In this document: positions 48,051 to 59,334 of the stretch, piece after piece
How the letters are laid out: each line of letters starts with the position of its first letter
How positions within the stretch are numbered: the stretch's first letter is position 1
Source of the DNA: Larus michahellis
Taxonomy: Eukaryota > Chordata > Aves > Charadriiformes > Laridae
Direction: 5' to 3'
NCBI RefSeq assembly: GCF_964199755.1
Contig: NC_133913.1
Location: 6,302,201-6,366,200, forward strand
DNA: 64,000 bases
Translations under genes and position numbers: made by a program
The notes under the pieces: generated by a model
What the model was told of the DNA's origin: nothing
Databases searched by the model: none
What the model saw: only the letters and a program-made list of their open reading frames with translations

Positions 48051-48299
48051 GGCTAGATGTGTTCTTCTGTTTCATCATTTTGCATGCCTCCAGCACTCTT
48101 CACATGCTTTGCAGCTCCCAGAGCCTGTGTCAGGCTGGAGACGGGGCTTCTGTGCCCGTCCCTCCTTTGGGCTTTGGTCAGGGCTGTGTCACATCCTACT
48201 GCCTTCCACCGCTATCAGCAATCCCAGACTGAGAACAGCAAGAGCTCTACTGGGAGCTTTACTTTTCATCCCTTTCCCAGAAAAGCTCCTCTTTCTTTC

Positions 48300-48540
48300 C
48301 TTACATGTGCACACCCGCACCTAGATGCAAAGGTAGGCATGACCACACACGTGCGTGTACGCACACTCATTTGTACACGTGCGTGCACATATATGCACAT
48401 ATAGGTACACTTGCAGTCAGTCATTCCCACGTACACACGCATACAGGCACCGGCACGTATGGATACACCACCTCTTGCACACACGGACACAGGCACATCG
48501 GCATGTATACCCACTCACACAGGGACATATACGTACCTGT
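48300..48540. repeat. CA/TG-rich alternating purine-pyrimidine tract
   Basis: A degenerate run of ACAC, GTGCGTG, CACATATATG and ACGTACAC units. It lies directly upstream of a CR1 copy and is Z-DNA-prone in composition. Confidence 0.75.
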
Positions 48541-48566
48541 GGAAACGCCTCTATAGAAATACATGT

Positions 48567-49056
48567 CCTCAGCACAAGAAGGACATGGACCTGTTGGAGT
48601 GGGTCCAGAGGAAGCCACAAAGATGATCCAATAGCTGGAGCCCCTCTGCTGTGGGGACAGGCTGAGAGAGCTGGGGGGGTTCAGCCTGGAGAAGAGAAGG
48701 CTCCGGGGAGACCTTGGAGCCCCTTCCAGTCCCTAAAGGGGCTCCAGGAAAGCTGGGGAGGGACTCTGGATCAGGGGGTGGAGTGACAGGACAAAGGGGG
48801 AACAGTTTTAAACTGAAAGAGGGGAGATTTAGCTGAGATCTGAGGAAGAAATTCTTGGCTGTGAGGGTGGTGAGCCCCTGGCCCAGGTTGCCCAGAGAAG
48901 CTGTGGCTGCCCCATCCCTGGAGGGGTTCAAGGCCAGGTTGGACGGGGCTTGGAGCAACCTGGGCTGGTGGGAGGTGTCCCTGCCCAGGGCAGGGGGTGG
49001 CACTGGGTGGGCTTTAAGGCCCCTTCCCACCCAAACCAGTCTGTGATTCTATGATC
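48567..49056 (+). mobile_element. CR1 LINE 3' region
   Basis: Runs from AGCACAAGAAGGACATGGAC (end of ORF2) to CCCACCCAAACCAGTCTGTG and the ATTCTATG tail. It belongs to the closely related young group. Confidence 0.93.
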
Positions 49057-49137
49057 CACCCCCCAACCCCCCTCCCATGGAGAAACACAGAGCCGTGCAC
49101 AGACTGACCCGTGCAGTTACAATGATCGTTCATTGCC

Positions 49138-49329
49138 TCATCTTCCTCCGTATTCATCCCACGTGGTGTAAGGGGGCATCAAGTAGATCCCAGTCTCCAA
49201 GTAATCGTCCACCAAGCATCTGACCTCTGTAAATATGCCAGGTCTTAAAAAACTGCTGTGAAACTTAACAGTGTACAGCAGCAATGCCCAAATAATTCCT
49301 GCGACAAGATACATTCTTATCCTGGTCAT
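49138..49329 (-). CDS. Candidate small single-pass membrane protein ORF, unrecognised
   Basis: A 63-codon minus-strand frame has an adequate start context (AAAAGATGA). The peptide begins MTRIRMYLVAGIIWALLLYT, a basic start followed by a hydrophobic segment of about 17 residues, as in a signal anchor. It then runs FHSSFLRPGIFTEVRC and ends with an acidic, Tyr-rich tail (YTTWDEYGGR). A good acceptor (CTGCTTTTCAG at 49391) lies about 60 nt upstream, and another splice-bounded segment encoding a hydrophobic stretch lies at 49543-49626. The hydrophobic segment could arise by chance; I know no homologue. Confidence 0.22.
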   Translation of the reverse strand: MTRIRMYLVAGIIWALLLYTVKFHSSFLRPGIFTEVRCLVDDYLETGIYLMPPYTTWDEYGGR

Positions 49330-49542
49330 CTTTTCACCATGCTAGATATTAGTGTGGACCAGTGCCATGGCATCCAGCCCCAAGGGTGGCCTGAAAAGCA
49401 GTAGAGATGTCCGCGGCAAGGCACAGGGTATGTGACGACATCTCTGTCCTGCCAGGGATCCATCCCATGTGCATCTTGCAGGCACAGGCCATAGGTCCAG
49501 GCCAGGTACTGACTCTCCCATACCTGACCGAGGTCTACTCAC

Positions 49543-49626
49543 TTCAGGGACATCCAAATAGGACCCACTACCACCACAGCTGATGAACAGTGCAAAGAAG
49601 GTCATGATGAGGAACCCATTGACTGC
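49543..49626 (-). CDS. Candidate 84-nt exon encoding a hydrophobic segment, unrecognised
   Basis: On the minus strand an excellent acceptor (AATCTTTCCTACAG) and donor (CCTGAA|GTGAGT) bound 28 codons, phase 0 to phase 0, reading AVNGFLIMTFFALFISC and then GGSGSYLDVPE. A phase-0 upstream exon starting at an ATG near 49814 (MDSPSQVASS, donor CACAGA|GTGAGC) would fit with a short intron of about 125 nt. Joining to the acceptor at 49391 gives a quick stop, so the link to the ORF at 49138-49329 is unproven. Confidence 0.22.
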
Positions 49627-49826
49627 CTGTAGGAAAGATTCATTTTCCAAGCTGTGAAGATACCAGTGACCACTTTTGTTCTCTTGCTTAGGATCTGTGA
49701 TACCCGTGGCTGGACTCTAGAGGATATGGATGCACTGTCCCAGAGTGGATGCTCACTCTGTGATGAGGACATCTGAAGAGTAAGGAAGAAGCTACTTGTG
49801 ATGGTGAGTCCATGGGAGAGTGAACT

Positions 49827-52800
49827 TAGGCGTTATAAATCATGGCTCTGCAGACAGTGTGTGTAAGAATGAGGACTCATTTTGCATCAACAGCTTTGCC
49901 CCAGGTTATCAGAATTATTTTTGGCAAGCTGAAAGTCTCTTGAAAGTGTTAAAATCTTTAAAGAGGGAAAAATTTAAATGTCTGACACGGAAGACTAGTG
50001 AAGAGGGCACCGAAGTACGGCTAGTGTGAGCAATATTTTACTTGGGGGCTCCAGGAGTTTCCAGTCTGACAAAAACTGCCTGTGCAAATTTCTGCAGTGA
50101 GAATTCTCAGAATATCAGCACACGTGTCGAGGCTGAATGTCTTCAAGTGTGAGATTCTTAGGGGAATTTGAGCCCAGTGGTATATGCTAAGAACATGGAA
50201 AGCAACATGTCTCCTTTCATGGCTTCCTCAGAAAGGCCCAGACAGGATCCAAGTCCCAGACACTTGATTGCTTTCGTATCCTTGCCAGGAGCAGATGAAG
50301 CTACTGACAGTGACCAGGGCTGAAACATGTTGTGAAAAATCAGGAAAAAAAGCATTTTTGGAGGCATCCAAAGGTATTCAAGGTATTCTTGCGTCTTCTC
50401 CAACTCAGCATGGTGCTCTGGGGCGCTTTGGCAGTTGTACAGAACAAGTGCGATCCAAAGCCAGGTCTAACCCCCTCGATACCTGCTCAGTTGCCCCCTG
50501 AGAGGCGGGAGAGCTCGCTGGGGGTTAAGCAGCAAGGTTTGACAGCTATTGTCCGCTAAAGTGAGCAGCCGAGCCTAATGCGTGGTCATTCATTACAGAC
50601 TTTCTGAATGGTCAGCTGCAGTATTAGAGCTGGTCAAAGGTCTCTCCAAACATTTACCATCCATTAAAAGCTAACCTTTCTGTGTGTATGTTTGAGCTTT
50701 GAGTTCTTAAATAGCTGCGGGCTACGCATAAGGCTCGGTGCTTCTCTGGGGGTCTATTACACTGTCAAACACAGCTCAGCCTTCCTAAACGCCCCAGCAG
50801 CATTCCTGAAGCGGACTCTCCCTCCCCGCCTCCCATCACTCCCCCCGGAGCCTGAAAGCCGTGAACAGCTTGCCAGCAGCTGGACATTCCTTATGGGCAC
50901 TGTCAAGTTTGCTGGTCTTCTCCCTCCAAAAATAAACAGCCGAACGTATTTGGGATCAGGGCTTAGTAGGAAATGGTTTTCTTTCCTTCCCAGGGCAAGC
51001 TTTCAAAGATGTGGAATTTTTCCCATCATATATTGTGATCAAAGCAGAAATTGTGGAGTGTCAGGGTGAGCTGGCAGTCTGATTTTTCAATGGGGTCAAT
51101 CAGATTTGTCATTTTGGGAAGGAATGATGAGAACTTCTTTTAAAACCAGAAGAGATGCTGTTTCAGGGACAGTGACTTTATCAAAGCTTGTGCTTTCCGC
51201 GCTCTCAGATGACACCTGGCTGTCGATGCTGTGTGCCAGAGCCGGGCAGTCCTCCTACTTTTCCCCAAGTCCAAAGTTTACTCTGAAAAAGCCAGCAGCC
51301 TCAGGTTCACCTCTCCTCTCTCACATGCTCAGCTTTACGTTGTTTTTTTAAAATCCTGTGTCAAAAGGCACACTGTCACCTTTTGCTTCGCAAATGGGAT
51401 TTCTTTTGTCTTTCCCTTCCTTCCATTTCTCCCCTATTTTCTTGTTCTCCATCATTTAATCACCTCTTTCCTACCTTGAGGTAGGACAGCCTTCTATCAC
51501 CTGTGATTTCATGGCTTCTAGCTTGCCTTTGGTGATTTTGGCTTGAAGTGTCGGCATAATGAGCCGGCATTTGCTTGAAATTAAAGTATAACATATATTT
51601 AGGACTGCTTACGTGTGACAAAATTTTTTTTTCCCGGACTCTTAGGAGTGCTCAAATTATGGCTACCTTGGGAGGCACCAGGATACTCTGTGTGCAATGG
51701 TTTTTAATCTAGGTAGTCCTCAGACCTTTGAAGCTAGGGGTTTTGGGTCTGATTCATTCTCTTCTGGCTTTTAAAAATTTTGGACTGACAATAAAGCACT
51801 TGCATCTATAAACAGGTACAGAAACAACATGTTTGAGTTTCAAAGCTGCTGTTCCTCACACTGCTGCTGCTGGTTTTCCCCTCACAAGGGGAGAAGTCAA
51901 ATACGCGTACCAAATTCTTTGTACAGCTTTATGTTAACATTGCTCTGGGTGAAGTGAGCTATAAAGAGGAAGAACAGGGGATATGGAAAATAAGAGGAAC
52001 AGAGAGCTCTTCCTTATTGAGGAAGTTTCTTCCAGAGGACTAGCACTTCCCTGAACAAAGGAGACAGCAGCCAGCACCAGCATCTATCTGAGGTCTGGCC
52101 AGGAGAGATCAGTGGAGTTCAACCGTGGGGACAACCAAGGCAGCCACAGCATTAAATCAGACTCACGAAATAAGCAGAAAGTATCTCAGAACGTCCCCCA
52201 TCAAAGCCTAATTATCCGCTGACTTCTTAGACATGAGAGAATTTTCTTTGTCTATTTAATTTCATGCTTATCATCAAACTAGTCATTAAATGGCTGAGTA
52301 TTAGGGGAAAAATTCAAGGCTTTCTGGTCTGTCTTGTTTAATCCTTCAGCCCCTCCCTTCCCTCCTCCCCGTCCCACTTTCTCTCTGGCGTAGTCGGGCG
52401 AGGGGAGAGGAGGCAGCGTGTCCGGCTGGGCAGCGTGGCACCATCTCTGCGTTGCGGTCTCGAAACGGGCAGGATGCGAGGGTGCATGATCCCGGGTAAA
52501 GGCAAGGATGGAAAATCCTCCAGTGCCACACCGGAGCCCAGCAGTGCCGCTCTGACTGCTGGCAATACGCACCTCGCACCCCACGGGATGGAGCAAAACT
52601 GCAGAGGCCTCTCAGGGTGGGATGAGACCCAGAGGTCTGAGCATTATAAGGGAAATTAGTTGTCTGGGAGTCAGGTAAATTGTTAAAAACACAACCAAAA
52701 TGATTGAACTGCAAATGATACTGGGCTTTCCTGTCTCATATCATTGGGGGATATTGCATAAAATTGAAAATAAAAAAAATTCAGCCGCTGAAAGGCTTTT

Positions 52801-53899
52801 GTATGTAGGACAAATCAAGGATGGAGAGTTGCTGCTTTGGGCTATCTTTGAAACCAGGAAGACAGAAACATTTAAGCAGAGAACGGCTACTTAAACCGAC
52901 GACAACACCATCCCATGGGAGTGAATTCCTGCTTTGGGTCTCGGCTGCTTGGAGGCAACAGGGGTAGGATACAGCCTCCAACAGGTACCTGCAGCCTTGT
53001 TTGAAAAACCTTGTCCTGTCCATGGTGGGATTTCGGCTTAGCTAGACCAGAACCCACCCAGTCAGGCAATTCCTAGGTTCACAAGTCTTTGTGGGAATGT
53101 CCTGCCTGCTTCCCCAGCGCGGTGTATTTCCTTCCGAGGGGACAGCACTGCAGCGCTCGCTGTCCGGTAAGACTATAGAGCAGGACAGTCCCATCTGTAG
53201 GATCTCTGATTAAGTGTTTTGCCTGGATGCCAACACTGCTGCTTTCTGCAGTTTGGTTTCTAACGTCCAGGAGGAACCATTTCCCCAGCTGCAGTCTCCA
53301 AGCCATAAACTTTTGACCTGAGCTAATTACTGAATTCACTTTATAGCAGTAATGAGGTTCTGAGCCTCTGCAATGCCTTGGAGGCTCTAGAGAGTCCGAG
53401 CCAAAACCTGAGCTCCCTAATCAGTTCTGACTCTTGTTTTTTTTATTCATTTACTGAGTGCCCTGAGGCACTGCCGCTCCTTCAGCTCTCTGGGAGGAGC
53501 TGCGGTGCTGCTTCTCCCCAGTTTGCAACTGGGAAAAACGTCCCAGTTCAGGGCTGCAGGAATACTCAGCACATTAGTAATGAGAGGAGGAGATACCAGT
53601 GAGAACCACTGGCCAGAGCAGCAGGGACTAGAAAGTTGCGCTCTAGTCTTTCCTCAAGTCTACTATTAGACAACTTGAGTCTCCTTCTGCCTCAAATTCT
53701 CCAGCAATGAAACGGATAGCACTTTGATATCTGTGGGTACTATAATGACAAATGAAGGTGAAGCGTTGCTGTACAGGACCAGATATGGACACTGGCAGTG
53801 AGACCACAGCTGGGAACAGGCTCCCATGCTGCAGAAATGTGCTCCTGTGCTCTGGTCAACTTGTGCGGTCACCATCTCCCTCCTTTTGCCACACCCAGT
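49827..53899. other. Unique intergenic sequence
   Basis: About 4 kb free of CR1. No gene or RNA recognised. Confidence 0.3.
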
Positions 53900-54412
53900 A
53901 TAGAATCATAGAATCACAGAATCACAGAAGGGTTCGGGCTGGAAGGGACCTTAGAGATCACCCAGTGCCACCCCCTGCCCTGGGCAGGGACACCTCCCAC
54001 CAGCCCAGGTTGCTCCAAGCCCCGTCCAACCTGGCCTTGAACCCCTCCAGGGATGGGGCAGCCACAGCTTCTCTGGGCAACCTGGGCCAGGGGCTCATCG
54101 CCCTCACAGCAAAGGATTTATGCCTCAGATCTCATCTCAATATCCCCTCCTTCAGTTTGAAACTGTTACCTCATGTGCTATCATTACACTCCCTGATCCA
54201 GAGTCCCTCCCCATCATTCCTGTAGGCCCCCTTTAGGGACTGGAAGGGGCTCCAAGGTCTCCCCGGAGCCTTCTCTTCTCTAGGCTGAACCCCCCCAGCT
54301 CTCTCAGCCTGTCCTCACAGCAGAGGGGCTCCAGCTATTGGATCATCTTTGTGGCCCTCTGCTTGAGCCGTTCAACCAGGTCTATGTTGTTCTTGTGCTG
54401 AGGACTCCAGAC
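53900..54412 (-). mobile_element. CR1 LINE 3' region
   Basis: The reversed tail ATAGAATCATAGAATCACAG starts the copy; it ends at TTCTTGTGCTGAGGACTCC in the ORF2 end. It is nearly the mirror image of 48567-49056. Confidence 0.93.
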
Positions 54413-55035
54413 AGGCCTTTACCAGCAGCCCAAAACTAATCCCATCTCATTTTTCACTGGGAACATCCAGGATCTCTCAGGAGCTGAAGAAGATCTGGAG
54501 ACCTGCACTGAAGACCTCAGTCTCCAAGTCCACCACCGGTCTCCAGTTGCTCACAGAGCTCATGGTCGTGCTTTTCCCTCAAAGGATTTATCTTGCCCTT
54601 GTGCTTGCTCTGTTTCTCTGTCCAACTCTTACATGCAGTAGCATCCACAGAGCTCAAACCTTGTTGAGGGGCAGGAGAAGGTGACTGTGTCGCCCAGGGA
54701 AAGATGCTGCTGACCAAGTTCTAGCTCCAGCCCTCAACTCCAGCAACCACCTCCCACTCTGGGGCAGCGTGGTGAAAACAGCATCCTCGTTTCCCAAGAG
54801 GGTGGTGGAGAGGGGAAGGCATGCTGTTGCTGGCTACCCTCATGACCGTTTTGAGGGAAGAAATAGCTAGTGGTTCTGCAAGAAAATGTGATCTGATGCC
54901 AAGCCATCTGTATTGCCATGGTGGTCTCCTGCTGAGCCTCAGTGAGTCTCCCCCTGGGCAGTGTGGGACCCCAAGCTGAGCCAGGCTCCACAGTGGGCAG
55001 TGTTGGACCCCACAGTGAACCACCCACAGCCACGT
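54413..55035. other. Unique sequence between CR1 copies
   Basis: Nothing recognisable; both strands have chance-length frames. Confidence 0.3.
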
Positions 55036-55176
55036 CATAAAATCATAGAATCATAGAACCATAGAATGTGTTGGGTTGGAAGGGACCTCTAAAGGCCATC
55101 TAGTCCAACCCCCCTGCAGTAAGCAGGGACATCTTCAACCAGATCAGATTGCTCAGAGCCTCACCAAGCCTGGTCC
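55036..55176 (-). mobile_element. CR1 LINE 3' end
   Basis: Tail CATAAAATCATAGAATCATAG, then CCATCTAGTCCAACCCCCCTG. It is of the same subfamily as 42578-42972. Confidence 0.9.
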
Positions 55177-58100
55177 TCTCTGCTCGTGGCCAAGTACATG
55201 CAGAAAGAGCTTGCATGTGCTTGACAAATGGTCCATCCCGTATGTGTTCGCCCCTGCGACGTGGGCGAGAGCAGTGGCGGCTCCAGCACAGGAAAGGCAG
55301 GGCTCCTACATCACAGCTGCCAGAATGCAGGAATGGGCCTGATGCTGCTGTAGACAGAAACAAAGCAATCCTGGTTGGGAGGAGGGAGAGAGATTTACAT
55401 TGCAAATCTGTCCAAGGTTGAGCGTCAAGCACACAGTCATTAACATTGACGTGGCCTTGGCAAACACAGCTCCCCTTGCTGAGAGTGATGTGGCTGGTAA
55501 CTACAGAGTGATGCCGCTTTTATTTCTGCTTTTCCTCTGTCTCATTTCAGAGAGATGGTCAGTGATTCAGAGAAAAAGTGGAGACTTCGTGAGCATCCTT
55601 GTGTTCAGCCTTACAACTGAAATAATGTTATTTTAACAGGCAGGTTTGAGAGAGCACCTTACCTGACACAGGCCAGAGGAATTAATCTCAGCATTTGCAA
55701 TAAAAATGATAAGATGTTTTTCTTTCTAGCATAAAAAGTCCCTAAAAATAAATGTTATATTTCTAGTTTGAACTCATAATCATGGAATCAAAGTTTGTGG
55801 CATCTGAAATGCTGGAAAAGCAGGTGTTTTGCAACAGCTGTGGCAGGAAAGTGAAGCGGGCTTGGGGAAGCAGGAGTGGTTCTCCCAACCAGCCTGGGGT
55901 ATGGACACTGGGGAGAAGAGTCTTGGCAGGTGGAAATGCACCAAAGTCTTCTGCCACCAGTGGAGACAGGCTGGTTTTGCATCACTTGCTGTGAACAAAG
56001 AACTTATCTGGTTTGGAGGCTGTGGGGAAGTGATGCAGAAATGTCAGGCAGAGATAAGCTGTGAATTCCTGTTACCAGCACAGTTTTATAATATTCTATA
56101 ATTATGTATAATATTATATAATTTTTATAATTCACCAAATCATCCAGCAGGAGTTAAAACTATCTCTTGGGAAATTCAGAACCACAAGGATAGTAAGCTA
56201 CCGCCAGTTCAGCGATGGATAAGGCCAACAGAAAATGATCTTGAATTTCAGGTACTTTTCCAAAAACGGGAAGAAAAAATGGTAAAAACTGTGTTAAAAA
56301 AATTAATCTCTTCATGATGCGTTGCTGACCTTTCATGTTCAGCCCTCCCACCTCCTCCATTGACTCCCACACCTTTCCCTTGCACGTTGTGCTCAGTTTG
56401 GCTTGCTGGGCATGTTCCTTGCTGTCAGCAGAGCCGCCCTGGCTGTGGGCAGCACGACCAGGGAGGTGAGCAGCCCTCGTTCATCTCACGAGACACCGGT
56501 CTAGCAGGGACTAAAGTGATTATGGATTCCTCCCAACACGGGCAATCCAAAACCACATGTAGAGTGCAATGAAACCTGGAGCTCTTGTGCCACCCATCAC
56601 AGCCCCAGCTCCTGAACCGTGCTGCAACTAACCGCACCATGATGCTCCGGTCGCTGGAACAGTGTTGGAAAACTTGAATGAGCAATGAAGTAAATCCATT
56701 TCATTAAGACAGGGAAGACTGGTAGATGTAATTTTGCAGTTTTTTTGTTAAACAAACCTGCCTTGTACTGGGGCAAATAAACCCCTGCTGCCAGCACAAC
56801 CAATGACTGGAGTGGGCAAATGCAACTGAACCTGGGAGAAGACTGGATCGTAACACAAGAGGTGCAAGGCTGGCTGCTGGAGGTAGATTTTTTTGCAATT
56901 AGACCATCTTGTCTGGTCAGAAAAGGCAGATAAGCTTTAGGAAAAACAAGCCCTTCTTTGAATTTGAAATAGAGGCAGCAAATTGACAGATAGCTCAGGG
57001 GAGCGAAGACAGCAGTGCAGCAGGGCCAGGCTAATCACCGGAGATAAGATCTCCAACACGGCGGTGCGACAGGCTGTCTGACAGCTCCTGCTCTGGCATC
57101 TTCCCTCTCCCTCCAGACATCCTGGCAAGCGGGTAAATGCCACCGCACCAGTGGAGTCACCTCGCTTCCAAGGGGACATCTGCAGCTCCAGCTGCCTGCA
57201 TCCATGCCCGGCCCGCTCCTGCTGCCGAGGAAGCCGAACCAAACTGACGCAAACGATGCTCCTCAGCCTGTGACCTGAGCCTCGCCCTTAAAGAACAGAA
57301 AGGCTAACGAGACACAATCTGCTTCTCCATCCCTTTTCAGGTATTCTCCAACCCCAAAGAAATGTGGTTTACGTTACCTTCAGGTACCAAAACCGCCTCT
57401 TGAGAAGACAGCAAAATTAAATTCCCAAGAAGAAAGTCTGCAAAAGCACCAGAAAAGTCGGTGTTAGGGCTGGGTTTGCTATATGGCATGGTGTATTGGA
57501 TGATGAGTGCAGAGTTGGTAAAAAGAAACCCCCCTGAATAGATCCCTGTCTGGAGGCTAATCTATACATTCCTGAATGCCAACATAGCCCACAGTTATAA
57601 GAAACTCCGGGGACCCCCCTCCGAGTAAAGCATCAGTCTGATCTGGGCCTTGGAAAACGGCCTGAAAAGCACCACACTGCTGTAATTACACTCAATCTGA
57701 GCAACACCCAGTCAAGCTGGCTACTATGGACTTTTTGGCATGGGAACTACCAGGCTGGACCAAACAGCAAATCCCATCTTTTATTCGCATTCAGTCCTCA
57801 CACTTTCTCCTGGCCTCCGTTAATGGCAAAAGACTTGATACGGTTTTGTTCAGATTACTGGAGAAGGTTTTAGGAAAATTCCTCTATGACATTCTTTAGA
57901 GGACTCTCCCCACCCTCCCCTCACCCATACAGACAATCCAGTTTTCCCTCTTGGGGGGACTCCAGCTGGATTGACAGAAGAAGACATCTATCCTGTGGAT
58001 GCATGCAGCTCCCGGGGCTTCTTTGTGTCAGGCTGTTTTAACAACAAACATATCACAGCCCCTGGAGCATCCAGTCCAGCGCGTGAGAAGCAGGGAGAGG

Positions 58101-58974
58101 TAGCCCGGCACGTCCATCTCTTTATGCCTGGATTACCCGGTTGATGAAACGTGGATGAAAACGGTTTTTGCAATTTTTTTCTTTGAATTTTGAGATCCCA
58201 CATATTGACAAAATGTGAGCGTGAGGCAGATTGACAGCCAGATTTGACTTGGAACGCAGTTCAGAATTAACTATTAAAGTAATGAACAAAGCAGTATAGT
58301 TATCTGGATCGGTTTGCCAAAATTAGACCCAGCAAATGGGTGTTTATTCAGTGGAAAAGAGTGGCACACAACAGATCTGCGCTTAAAATTTCCCAAAGCA
58401 GCTGATGATTTTGTCTAATTCTGATGGAATTCTTAACCTGACACATTTCAGCGAGACTGACTGTCAGGGAACTGACCCCTGGAAAAATCAGGATAATAGC
58501 ACATGTTTTCGCTCACACATTTTCAGATTTTCCTATGTGAGTGTTAAATTATGCATACAGTTCAGGGCTACATTAGTGCCGAAACAGAATTTGTCCTTAT
58601 ACATTTATGTATCAAACAGGGCTGCCCAGTGCCCAGTAAATAATTCAGGTTGTCAAAGCCAGAGCTTTTAAGGCCTGGACCCAGAGATTGCTACAGATTG
58701 CTATGGGATTTGGGATTCAGGGGGGAATGCCATCCCAGCAGAAGGCAACTGAGGCTCCTAAAAAGTTCCTGATGCTGGGCACATGGACGCAAGGTGCTAC
58801 ATTTCTTGGCAGGATTACTGCAGTTTCATCTCATCCTTGACTGGGAAAGGAAATGTCATTTCTTGTCCCTTCTGCCTCCTTGGCTTTGTTGGAGGAGACT
58901 CTTCTGTTTTCTGAATTTCACTGATAAGGTCAAACTGAGACATGATCAGCAGGGAAAAGGCACAAAAATCTCAG
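55177..58974. other. Unique intergenic sequence, possibly regulatory
   Basis: No repeat is seen over 3.8 kb apart from an AT-rich patch at 56088-56135. The stretch 58210-58670 is balanced in composition with several TAAT-type motifs and lacks repeats, features often seen in conserved non-coding elements, but conservation cannot be judged here. Confidence 0.3.
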
Positions 58975-59334
58975 TCATAGAATCACAGACTGGTTTGAGT
59001 GGGAAGGGACCTTCAAGCCCACCCAGTGCCACCCCCTGCCCTGGGCAGGGACACCTCCCACCAGCCCAGGTTGCTCCAAGCCCTGTCCAACCTGGCCTTG
59101 AACCCCTCCAGGGATGGGGCAGCCACAGCTTCTCTGGGCAACCTGGGCCAGGGGCTCACCGCCCTCACAGCAAAGGATTTCTTCCTGAGATCTCATCTAA
59201 ATCTCCCCTCTTCCAGTTTGAAGCCATTACTCCTTGTCATATCAGTAGTGGTAGGACATCAATAGCGATGCCCTTGTAAAAAGTCCCTCTCCAGCTTTCC
59301 TGTAGCCCCCTCAGATACTGGAAGGGGCTGTAAG
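58975..59334 (-). mobile_element. CR1 LINE 3' region
   Basis: Tail CATAGAATCACAGACTGG, then the CCCTGGGCAGGGACACCTCC block, ending at ACTGGAAGGGGCTGTAAG. Confidence 0.92.
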
